Assembly (NCBI GenBank): GCA_029941095.1
Contig: JAPYRO010000052.1
Span: 1-7,918, forward strand
Length of the DNA stretch: 7,918 nt
Source of the DNA: Dehalococcoidia bacterium
Lineage (GTDB): Bacteria; Chloroflexota; Dehalococcoidia; UBA6926
Reading direction: 5' to 3'
Positions 1-5,744 of this stretch are shown here, piece after piece (the first letter of the stretch is position 1; each line of letters opens with the position of its first letter). The position numbers were made by a program, and so were the translations under genes. The notes under the pieces are model-generated. The model saw nothing but the letters and a program-made list of their open reading frames with translations. It had not been told where the DNA came from and searched no databases.

Positions 1-271
1 GTTTACAGCAATCGCGGTTGCTGGAAACTATTTCCTTGGGTTAGCAGGGTTGGCAATCCTGGCTAGTATTATTTCTATGTATTATTATTTAAGAGTTATA
101 AAAACCATGTATGTTGATGAACCGAAAGAATCAGATATTATTTACATAACTTTAGATGTTCCCATGCGAGTAGTCTTCATTTCTCTTGTCGTTCTACTAG
201 GATTAGGAGGGCTGTATATTTTACCTCTTGTTAGGCTGGCCGAGAGCGCAGCTCGCTCTCTCTTTGTATAA
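1..271 (+). CDS. nuoN: NADH-quinone oxidoreductase subunit N, C-terminal end (partial)
   Basis: The reading frame is open from position 2 (TTT) to the TAA at 269-271, so this is the 3' end of a gene that starts upstream of the window; about 89 residues are visible. They contain two hydrophobic segments, roughly FLGLAGLAILASIISMYYYL (codons from about position 32) and VVFISLVVLLGLGGLYILPL near the end. The YYYLRVIKTMY stretch right after the first matches the conserved C-terminal segment of NuoN (typically ISLYYYLRVV-MY), the antiporter-like proton-pumping membrane subunit of respiratory complex I. A TTG at 50 is only an internal codon, not the start. Nothing in the visible part looks broken. 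NuoN is usually the last gene of the nuo operon, and the next gene is not a nuo gene, which agrees. Another antiporter-like subunit (NuoL/M, MrpD) is possible but fits the YYYLR motif less well. Confidence 0.85.
   Translation, partial: FTAIAVAGNYFLGLAGLAILASIISMYYYLRVIKTMYVDEPKESDIIYITLDVPMRVVFISLVVLLGLGGLYILPLVRLAESAARSLFV
242..265 (+). terminator. Possible terminator hairpin at the end of nuoN
   Basis: GAGAGCG (242-248) and CGCTCTC (254-260) are perfect inverted copies separated by a 5-nt loop (CAGCT), followed by TCTTT. A 7-bp GC-rich stem stands out in this AT-rich surrounding and lies over the last codons of nuoN, ending 8 nt before the stop codon. The T tract is short and interrupted, so termination may be weak. 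The hairpin could instead pause or stabilise the 3' end of the nuo transcript, or be a by-product of the encoded residues. Confidence 0.4.
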
Positions 272-305
272 AAATATGTATTGTTACGAATGTGAGATTT
301 AAGTA

Positions 306-761
306 ATGCCATCATATACTGCTGTAATGTTTAGAGAAAAAGACGGTCGCTATTTAGGGAAAGTACCCGTTATCCCTGGAATTAGAAGTATTCAATACAC
401 TAGAGATTCAGTTTTGAAAGACCTGAAACAAATACTCCAAAAAGAACTTTTACGTTTAACTGATGAAGGATTGCCTATTCCTGTTGAAAATTGGGTACCC
501 GCAAGAACTATCTGGGTCATAAACCCTCGTAGAGGTGATTCTGTTCCATACCTAATCAGTATAGAAAAGGAAAATTCAGATTCCTATATTGCTGTGCCAA
601 CAGCTTTTCCTACCTTACAGGTTAAGGGCGAAACCGCTGAATCTGTGCTTCAAGATGTGAAGTTTGAGATACATCAAAAGCTAGAATTAGCAGCTGCTCA
701 AGGAAGGTATTTTCCAATTCAAGATGAGCATGATGCTTACATAATTAAGGTATCAATTTAG
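306..761 (+). CDS. Tandem HicB-like domain protein (orphan antitoxin-fold protein)
   Basis: This 151-residue protein has two similar halves. The first runs from about Y4 to E61 and the second from about Y82 to E141. Each has the HicB-type pattern: a beta strand (YTAVMFREKDG / YLISIEKENSD), a short segment carrying a VP turn (KVPVIPGI / AVPTAFPTL), then a helix (DSVLKDLKQILQKELLRL / ESVLQDVKFEIHQKLELA) ending in a P-I-x-x-E motif (PIPVE / PIQDE). HicB proteins are partially degraded RNase H-like folds best known as antitoxins that neutralise the HicA mRNA interferase. A classical HicB has one such domain, often followed by a DNA-binding domain; here there are two domains and no visible DNA-binding tail. 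No hicA-like ORF lies next to it on either strand. The ATG at 306 is preceded only by a weak GTGAG (292-296). It begins 34 bp after nuoN and may be co-transcribed. A regulatory or protein-binding role is possible; the function is unknown. Confidence 0.65.
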   Translation: MPSYTAVMFREKDGRYLGKVPVIPGIRSIQYTRDSVLKDLKQILQKELLRLTDEGLPIPVENWVPARTIWVINPRRGDSVPYLISIEKENSDSYIAVPTAFPTLQVKGETAESVLQDVKFEIHQKLELAAAQGRYFPIQDEHDAYIIKVSI

Positions 762-785
762 CATATGGTATCTACTAAATACCTT
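747..785. terminator. Weak inverted repeat between convergent genes
   Basis: AAGGTAT (747-753) and ATACCTT (779-785) are perfect inverted copies around a 25-nt loop. GGTAT at 767-771 can also pair with ATACC at 779-783 across a 7-nt loop. The element spans the ends of the HicB-like gene (stop 759-761) and the convergent aldo/keto reductase gene (stop 775-777), where a bidirectional terminator would be expected. It is AT-rich and has no clear T tract on either strand, so the call is tentative. Confidence 0.25.
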
Positions 786-1722
786 GAATTAACTGGTCTA
801 TTTCCGATAATTCTTCGGACGAAAGTTCCCATTCAGCTGCCTTTGCGTTGGCAACTATTTGATCTGGATTAGTTGCCCCAGTAATAACGGAAGTTACCTG
901 ATCTCTAGCTAAGAGCCACGCCACAGCTAATTCAGATATCGTATGCCCCAAATTTTTAGCAAAAGGTTCTAGTAATTCCAGCAGAGTAAAATTTCGGTCG
1001 TTTAGAAACTTATCCTTGTAGGGGCCATCTGGCATCCCTGCAATTCTGGTTCCTTCTGGTAAGTCAGCATCAGGTCTGTATTTTCCGGTCAAGATCCCGC
1101 TTGCAAGAGGATAGTAAGGGATTATCCCAAGATTGTATTCCTTTGCCGCTGGTATAATTTCTTTTTCAATCTCTCTGTTAGTGAGGTTGTATTCTGGCTG
1201 AAGGCTTACGAATTTTTCCAATCCAAGGTAATTACTTATTTCCATGGCTTGTGATATTTGCCAGCTTTGAAAATTGGAGCAACCAACATAAAGAATCTTC
1301 CCTTGCCTGATTGCGTCATCGAGAGTTTGTAACGTTTCTTGAATGGGCGTATTCCCATCGGGAAAATGGATTTGGTATAAATCAATATAATCTGTATTTA
1401 AACGTTTTAAGCTTTCGTTAATTTGATCTGTAAGGTGTTTTCGAGAGTTGCCCCGGTCGTTTGGTCCAGAGCCCATCTTTCCACCACCTTTTGTGGCGAG
1501 GACTACGGCCTCCCGTTGACCTTCCAACGATTTTCCAATAAAACTTTCCGATTCACCTATGGAATATACATTGGCGGTGTCAATAAAATTAACTCCGTTA
1601 TCTATAGAAGTTCTTATAACTTTCTCGGTAGCTTGGTAGTCAAGGCGTCTACCAAAATTATTTGTACCAAGTCCAACGGATGAAATCATAAGGCCAGAGA
1701 ATCCGAGTTTGCGTTGTTCCAT
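775..1722 (-). CDS. Aldo/keto reductase, NADPH-dependent oxidoreductase
   Basis: This 315-residue cytosolic enzyme is of full length for the aldo/keto reductase superfamily, a TIM barrel that reduces aldehydes or ketones with NADPH. The whole catalytic tetrad is visible: Asp48 and Tyr53 in FIDTANVY, Lys78 in LATKGG and His119 in YQIHFPD. Also present are an N-terminal LGFSGLMISSVGLGTNNFG segment, VGCSNFQSW at 146-154, SLQPEYNL at 173-180, YYPLASGILTGKY at about 203-215, and the NADP-binding ITGATNPDQI near 280-289. It resembles the YajO/YghZ-like group of bacterial reductases; the substrate cannot be read from sequence. The ATG at 1722 is supported by a strong GGAGGG (1734-1729) with a 6-nt spacer, the best ribosome binding site in the window. 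The gene is alone on the minus strand, convergent with the HicB-like gene and divergent from birA, so it is probably monocistronic. Confidence 0.93.
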   Translation of the reverse strand: MEQRKLGFSGLMISSVGLGTNNFGRRLDYQATEKVIRTSIDNGVNFIDTANVYSIGESESFIGKSLEGQREAVVLATKGGGKMGSGPNDRGNSRKHLTDQINESLKRLNTDYIDLYQIHFPDGNTPIQETLQTLDDAIRQGKILYVGCSNFQSWQISQAMEISNYLGLEKFVSLQPEYNLTNREIEKEIIPAAKEYNLGIIPYYPLASGILTGKYRPDADLPEGTRIAGMPDGPYKDKFLNDRNFTLLELLEPFAKNLGHTISELAVAWLLARDQVTSVITGATNPDQIVANAKAAEWELSSEELSEIDQLIQGI

Positions 1723-1741
1723 TAAAATCCCTCCAAAGTTA

Positions 1742-1770
1742 ATTATATTATATAGTTATATAGGAGTTAA
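1742..1770 (-). promoter_or_regulatory. Putative sigma70-type promoter of the aldo/keto reductase gene
   Basis: On the minus strand, TTAACT (1770-1765, four of six matches to TTGACA) is followed after exactly 17 nt by a perfect TATAAT (1747-1742). Transcription would start near 1735, giving a leader of only about 13 nt that begins at the GGAGGG ribosome binding site (1734-1729). A second TATAAT at 1752-1747 overlaps the first but lacks a matching -35 box. The same interval holds TATATA-GT-TATATA (1749-1762), an AT-rich element that could melt easily or bind a regulator. Confidence 0.5.
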
Positions 1771-1795
1771 CGGATAGTGCAATGAATACATCTTT

Positions 1796-2608
1796 GTGGA
1801 TGAATATTTGATCGAGAGAATTGAGATGCTTGATTTTAGCAGCAGTGTGAACAAAATATTGACGACAAAATATATAGGTAGACCTTTTATTTATATGGAT
1901 ACTACTGAATCCACGCAAGATGAAGTTGCGAGATATGGATTGAGTGGAGCCTCAGAAGGGCTAGCAGTTGGCGCGGGTTATCAATCTCGAGGTAGGGGAC
2001 GACTTGATAGAGAATGGCTCAGTACTAAGGGGGCCTCGATTTTGGTATCCGTATTGCTTAGGCCAGAAGAACATCATGTAAGCCATATTGTTATTATGGC
2101 TGCCTTAGCTCTAGAGTCCTTCGTTAAAGAACTTGATGAAAATGTACCGGTTCGTATTAAGTGGCCCAACGATATTTTGATTGAAGGGAAGAAAGTTGCT
2201 GGAATATTGGTTGAACGGATCCCTGCTAATAACACCAGTGATAAAGATGTTGTAGTACTTGGTATGGGCGTAAATCTCAATTTGGACACATCAAAAATCT
2301 CAGAGATATCGTCTATTTCGACGAGCCTGTATAATTTTACAGGTAAACAATTTGATCTAATAAATGGATATGGAACCCTTTTTAAAAATTTGGAGATATA
2401 TTACGAACATCTAAAAACTGGAACCGACCTACTTTCTCAGTGGAGACAGAAACTCATTACCTTAGGTCGCACTGTAAAAATTACAGATGGTGAAGAGGAA
2501 TTCATTGGTTTTGCAGAAAATGTGGATGAAACAGGTTCATTAATTGTCCGACGAAAAGATGGAACTAAGTTCAACGTTATTGCAGGAGATGCTCATCTCT
2601 TGAGCTAG
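1796..2608 (+). CDS. birA: Biotin--[acetyl-CoA-carboxylase] ligase (single-domain BirA)
   Basis: Biotin-protein ligase activates biotin to biotinyl-5'-AMP and attaches it to the lysine of the biotin carboxyl carrier domain of acetyl-CoA carboxylase and related enzymes. Visible motifs in order are DTTESTQDE (35-43), the biotinyl-AMP-binding loop GYQSRGRGRLDREW (61-74), KWPNDI (122-127) with KVAGILVE (133-140), and GMGVNLN (156-162). A small SH3-like C-terminal domain follows (about 220-270), ending in VIAGDAHLLS. The 270-residue length and lack of an N-terminal winged helix make it a class I ligase, so it should not repress biotin genes as E. coli BirA does. The start is uncertain: GTG at 1796 gives the longest form but has no clear ribosome binding site, TTG 1808 has GTGGA seven bases upstream, and ATG 1826 also keeps the whole catalytic domain. 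It is divergent from the reductase gene and separated from hisZ by 140 bp. Confidence 0.93.
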   Translation: MDEYLIERIEMLDFSSSVNKILTTKYIGRPFIYMDTTESTQDEVARYGLSGASEGLAVGAGYQSRGRGRLDREWLSTKGASILVSVLLRPEEHHVSHIVIMAALALESFVKELDENVPVRIKWPNDILIEGKKVAGILVERIPANNTSDKDVVVLGMGVNLNLDTSKISEISSISTSLYNFTGKQFDLINGYGTLFKNLEIYYEHLKTGTDLLSQWRQKLITLGRTVKITDGEEEFIGFAENVDETGSLIVRRKDGTKFNVIAGDAHLLS

Positions 2609-2748
2609 TAAATAATTTCAACCTGAATAATTATATAATGATAATGAATGACTATGTAAAATTAACTACAATACAATGTAGTCTAGTCTAGGATATGGAC
2701 TCTATATCAAGATAAATATAAATTACTATTGAGAGAAACTATACAGCG
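2609..2748 (+). promoter_or_regulatory. Leader region of the his operon with candidate promoter and inverted repeat
   Basis: This 140-bp gap is very AT-rich and contains no ORF. A TATAAA (2717-2722) lies 15 nt after TGGACT (2696-2701, four of six matches to TTGACA); the spacer is short, so this is a weak promoter candidate. A perfect TATAAT at 2634-2639 has no recognisable -35 partner. Between them lies an inverted repeat, ACTACA (2665-2670) and TGTAGT (2677-2682) around ATACAA, followed by a doubled GTCTA (2681-2690). These could be operator sites. I see no run of His codons that would mark a leader-peptide attenuator, no T-box and no convincing terminator. Only GAGAG (2731-2735), 13 nt from the ATG, resembles a ribosome binding site for hisZ. 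Confidence 0.3.
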
Positions 2749-4215
2749 ATGGATAACGAAATTATAAAAGGCGTCAAAGGATTCGATGATGTTTTCGATG
2801 ATAACTATTCTGTAAAATTAAGAGTAGCAGATATATTGCTGAATCAATTTACGAATTGGGGATACATACGAATTGAAGCCCCACTTTTCGAGAGAACAGA
2901 ATTATTTCTCAGAAAGTCTGGAGGGGAATTAGCATCTAGACTATATAGATTAAAGGACTCTAGTGTTGGTGATGTTTCAGTGCGACCAGAATTTACCTCT
3001 TCGGTGATTAGGTCGTTAATTGCAAATGGTTTAGACAAAAGATCACCAAGGCGAGTAGCCTATTCCGGCCCAGTATATCGAAGACCTTTGGGTTCTAGAT
3101 TTAATGAAACAGAAACAATGCAACTAGGTGTAGAGTTTCTTGGTTCAGAAGGGTTACTAGGTGATAGTGAAATTATTTCGATGGTACTACGTGGATTGGA
3201 AATTCTCGGAATTGAAAAAGCTATATTGAAATTAAACAACCTGGATGTTCTTTTCAAGCTTTTGGATTCCTTTAGTTTATCCGAGCGGTCAAGGATATTT
3301 ATAATGGCTAATTTGGATGAATTAAAAATAGAGCCAATAGAATTAAGTATTGATAAATTGTGGCGGAAAGCTGAAAAAGAAGGATTAGTTCTAAGAGAGA
3401 ACGGATATCCTAAATCTCAAATTTCCAAAAATACTGATGGTGTTGGGGAATCGATTAAAACCCAACTTTCAAACATGTCTGATATTTGGATTGGCCGCAG
3501 GACTCCTTCAGAGGTGGAAAAAAGGCACATAGATAAATTTGATAATGATCAAGAGCCCAAGACGTTTAGAGAAGCACTTGAATTCATGGGCGAATTTGTT
3601 AAATTAACGGGTTCCGGACCTGATGTTTTAAAAAGAGCAGAGATTATTCTTGGTAACCACGGATTGTCACCTAGTTTGTTAGAAAATCTAAAAAATATTG
3701 TGGGAATGTTAGATACTATATCAATCGATAATAAAATTAGATTGGAATGGGATATGGGGTTCGCACATGGGTTATCTTATTATTCTGGATTAGTTTTCGA
3801 AGTTACCACAGGTTCTAATAACACCCCACCTATCTGTGTGGGTGGAAGATATGATGGGTTAACGCGAGCTTTAGGAGGCGCAGACTTTCCTGCGCTGGGG
3901 TTTGCATATTCTGTAGAGGCACTGTTGAAAGCTTTGTCTTCAGACCAGATCCGAGCTATCGTTTCTATGGATAATAGAGAACAGAGCAAGATAATCGTTG
4001 TGCAGCCTTTGAACTTTTCAGACATCAGTTCTTCCATTAAATGGGCTGAATATTTAAGGCACAGTGACGACGAAAAAATAGTGATACTAGGGGGGGTTCT
4101 AGCAGATAAAAATCTCGCACGAGAGTATGCTTTGAGTGTGAATGCCCAAGAACTCATTTTTATAGATAAAGAAGATAGGCAATCTGAACTTTTACAGAAA
4201 GATATAAACCCATGA
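2749..4215 (+). CDS. hisZ: ATP phosphoribosyltransferase regulatory subunit HisZ
   Basis: This 488-residue protein is a histidyl-tRNA synthetase paralogue. It has the class II core: an N-terminal GVKGFDDVF, VRPEFTSSVIRSL (78-90), a motif 2 region YSGPVYRRPLGSRFNETETMQLGVEF (split over 105-130), GLSYYSGLVFEV (341-352) and motif 3 GGRYDGL (365-371) with LGFAYSVEAL (383-392). Compared with E. coli HisRS (numbering from memory), histidine-binding residues are kept (Glu81, Thr83, Gln125, Glu129, Tyr345). Arg259, the catalytic arginine, is replaced by His340, and motif 2 arginines 116, 121 and 123 by Leu114, Asn119 and Thr121. That argues against aminoacylation and for HisZ, which binds short HisG and gives it activity and histidine feedback. 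The hisG next door, overlapping by ATGA, strongly supports this. At 488 residues it is longer than most HisZ; residues 413-480 look like an alpha/beta domain resembling the HisRS anticodon-binding domain, and 200-310 is divergent. A divergent HisRS is the alternative. Confidence 0.85.
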   Translation: MDNEIIKGVKGFDDVFDDNYSVKLRVADILLNQFTNWGYIRIEAPLFERTELFLRKSGGELASRLYRLKDSSVGDVSVRPEFTSSVIRSLIANGLDKRSPRRVAYSGPVYRRPLGSRFNETETMQLGVEFLGSEGLLGDSEIISMVLRGLEILGIEKAILKLNNLDVLFKLLDSFSLSERSRIFIMANLDELKIEPIELSIDKLWRKAEKEGLVLRENGYPKSQISKNTDGVGESIKTQLSNMSDIWIGRRTPSEVEKRHIDKFDNDQEPKTFREALEFMGEFVKLTGSGPDVLKRAEIILGNHGLSPSLLENLKNIVGMLDTISIDNKIRLEWDMGFAHGLSYYSGLVFEVTTGSNNTPPICVGGRYDGLTRALGGADFPALGFAYSVEALLKALSSDQIRAIVSMDNREQSKIIVVQPLNFSDISSSIKWAEYLRHSDDEKIVILGGVLADKNLAREYALSVNAQELIFIDKEDRQSELLQKDINP

Positions 4216-4955
4216 CACTAAGATTCGCCTTACCTAGTAATAAAGAATTATATGATCAATCAGTACAATTCTTAGGAAACGTAGGTATTGGAGTTAGCAC
4301 CAAAGGGAGATCTTTAAGAGTTTCGATCACTGGTTTAAAGGACGCTACTGGATTACTTCAGCGGTCTGCCGATATACCTAGTAATATTGATAATGGTAAC
4401 GTTGATCTTGGAATCGTTGGACTTGATAGGTACCTAGAATCTGCTGACCCATCGGGTGATTCTGCAATATTAATAAAAGACCTTGGGTTTGGACAGTGTA
4501 AACTGGAAATCGCGGTTCCTGAAGTTTGGGTTGATGTCACATCCATTTATGATCTTGCTGATTTGTCGGTTATCTTTAGACAGAAAGGAGACGAACTTCG
4601 TATTGCAACCAAATACCCAAACCTAACCCAAAATTTCCTGTATGAACATGGAATTAACTATTTTTCTTTGATAGCTGCAGCTGGTGCAATGGAAGCGGCA
4701 CCATTAATGGGTTACGCTGACGCTATAACAGATATTGTGGAGACAGGTAATACGATTAGAGAAAATCATCTAAAGATCTTGAGTGATGGCACAATATTGG
4801 AATCAGAAGCTGTCTTAATTGGTAATGTTAATACTTTGAGCCAAATAGATGAAAACGACGATAGTTTTACAGAGTTACTTACTAGGTTTAATAATTCATC
4901 GATAAAATATGAGGAAATACTGAATGTGAGTAAATATGGTGATGTTGAGCGTTAG
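4212..4955 (+). CDS. hisG: ATP phosphoribosyltransferase catalytic subunit, short form
   Basis: HisG condenses ATP and PRPP to phosphoribosyl-ATP, the first and committed step of histidine biosynthesis. The protein opens with LRFALPSNKELYD, has VDLGIVGLDRYLE at 65-77, LRIATKYPN at 129-137, and the family signature and PRPP-binding loop at 161-182 (E161, G167, A169, D170, I172, D174, T178, G179, T181), where the usual last Leu/Met is Ile. At 247 residues it lacks the C-terminal regulatory domain of long-form HisG (about 300 residues), so it needs HisZ, which lies immediately upstream with a 4-nt ATGA overlap (4212-4215) indicating translational coupling. The short form normally ends soon after the SEAVLIGN-type strand (here 198-205); an acidic tail of about 40 residues (206-247) follows, of unknown role. 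There is no strong ribosome binding site, which fits coupled translation. Confidence 0.95.
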   Translation: MTLRFALPSNKELYDQSVQFLGNVGIGVSTKGRSLRVSITGLKDATGLLQRSADIPSNIDNGNVDLGIVGLDRYLESADPSGDSAILIKDLGFGQCKLEIAVPEVWVDVTSIYDLADLSVIFRQKGDELRIATKYPNLTQNFLYEHGINYFSLIAAAGAMEAAPLMGYADAITDIVETGNTIRENHLKILSDGTILESEAVLIGNVNTLSQIDENDDSFTELLTRFNNSSIKYEEILNVSKYGDVER

Positions 4956-4994
4956 GTATATGGTTTGCGCGATTTGGCATTTTAGGATTATATG

Positions 4995-5744
4995 ATGCCG
5001 CTTTTATCAGCACATATGAGTATGATCCAAGAAGTAATTAATGAATTACATTTTGAAGACGAACTTGGAGCAGCCCTTATAGGATCTACTGCCCCTGATC
5101 GGAGAGTTATGACGGGGCAAGATCGCTCTGAAACCCATTACTTTGAACTTACAAAAGATTCTATTGGGGACGGGCTAAAAAATATGAAACGACGATACCC
5201 CAACATATTTCCTTTGGCGAAAGAGAGAGGTTCTTCTTCACAAGCTTTCTTATTGGGTTATGTGTCTCACTTAATTGCGGATGAGACTTGGATCGTAGAT
5301 GTATATAGAAAATACTTTGAAGAAGATAAATACTTTGGCAAGAATCCTTTAAAAAATATTATCGATCGTGCTTTTCAATATGATATTGAAAGAGATATTA
5401 GGCGAGACGAAAAAATCGTCGCTTTTTGGCGCACCAGTATCCTTGATAGTGAACTAACCCTAATCGATAAAGAATTTATGTCTATTAATGTGATGGAAAG
5501 CTGGAAAATATTTGTTCTTGATCGAATTACAACTTGGGCGGAAGGATGGGATGAATTTCCTAGACTAGTGCAACGATTTATCGACGAAATTGACGTTGAT
5601 CAAACTATACTACAGCAAAACTTGAGTAACCCTCAACTGATGCTAGATGAGATAGAAACCATTTTACCAACCTCGTTAGTAACTGAGTATCGGAATAATG
5701 TAAAAGAACGAACTTTGATAATTGCAGAGGAGATGTTCAATTGA
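4995..5744 (+). CDS. Zinc-dependent phospholipase C-like protein in the his operon
   Basis: The protein (249 residues from ATG 4995, 250 from ATG 4992) resembles the zinc-dependent phospholipase C/S1-P1 nuclease-like family. Numbering from 4992, the signs are an N-terminal MPLLSAHM with His8, GSTAPDRR with Asp36 (31-38), SETHYFEL with His49 (46-53), and GYVSHLIADETW with His93 and Asp97 (89-100). These match the first metal-ligand group of the family. No histidine occurs after residue 97, so the later His/His/Glu ligands of classical trinuclear phospholipase C have no obvious counterpart. No signal peptide is visible, unlike secreted family members, so it is probably cytoplasmic. Substrate and activity are unknown. 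ATG 4995 has AGGA (4984-4987) at a 7-nt spacer and gives the family-like start MPxxxxH; ATG 4992 leaves only 4 nt. It begins about 40 bp after hisG and its TGA overlaps the TTG start of hisD, so it is coupled to that gene. Confidence 0.7.
   Translation: MPLLSAHMSMIQEVINELHFEDELGAALIGSTAPDRRVMTGQDRSETHYFELTKDSIGDGLKNMKRRYPNIFPLAKERGSSSQAFLLGYVSHLIADETWIVDVYRKYFEEDKYFGKNPLKNIIDRAFQYDIERDIRRDEKIVAFWRTSILDSELTLIDKEFMSINVMESWKIFVLDRITTWAEGWDEFPRLVQRFIDEIDVDQTILQQNLSNPQLMLDEIETILPTSLVTEYRNNVKERTLIIAEEMFN
5729..5743 (+). promoter_or_regulatory. Ribosome binding site and TTG start of hisD
   Basis: GGAG (5729-5732, within AGAGGAG) lies 8 nt before the TTG at 5741. This good Shine-Dalgarno site, together with the TTGA stop/start overlap with the upstream gene, decides the non-ATG start of hisD. 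Confidence 0.75.

Noticed and set aside
50..271. Small standalone membrane protein starting at TTG 50
   Set aside because: The same frame is open to the window edge and the sequence before position 50 continues the hydrophobic NuoN-like helix, so this is the end of a larger gene.
272..774. Complete HicAB toxin-antitoxin module
   Set aside because: Only HicB-like domains are present; the flanking gaps (34 and 13 bp) are too short for a HicA gene and no small overlapping ORF fits.
1423..1683. Plus-strand ORF of 86 codons
   Set aside because: It is antisense to the aldo/keto reductase, which carries the full catalytic tetrad in the other strand.
3780..4157. Minus-strand ORF of 125 codons
   Set aside because: It lies wholly inside hisZ, whose conserved motifs fall in the opposite strand; the antisense product resembles no family I know and has no ribosome binding site evidence.
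2749..4215. Annotation as histidyl-tRNA synthetase (hisS)
   Set aside because: The catalytic arginine of the GLDYY motif region and several motif 2 arginines are replaced, and the gene overlaps a short-form hisG, which needs HisZ. The hisS reading remains a minor alternative.
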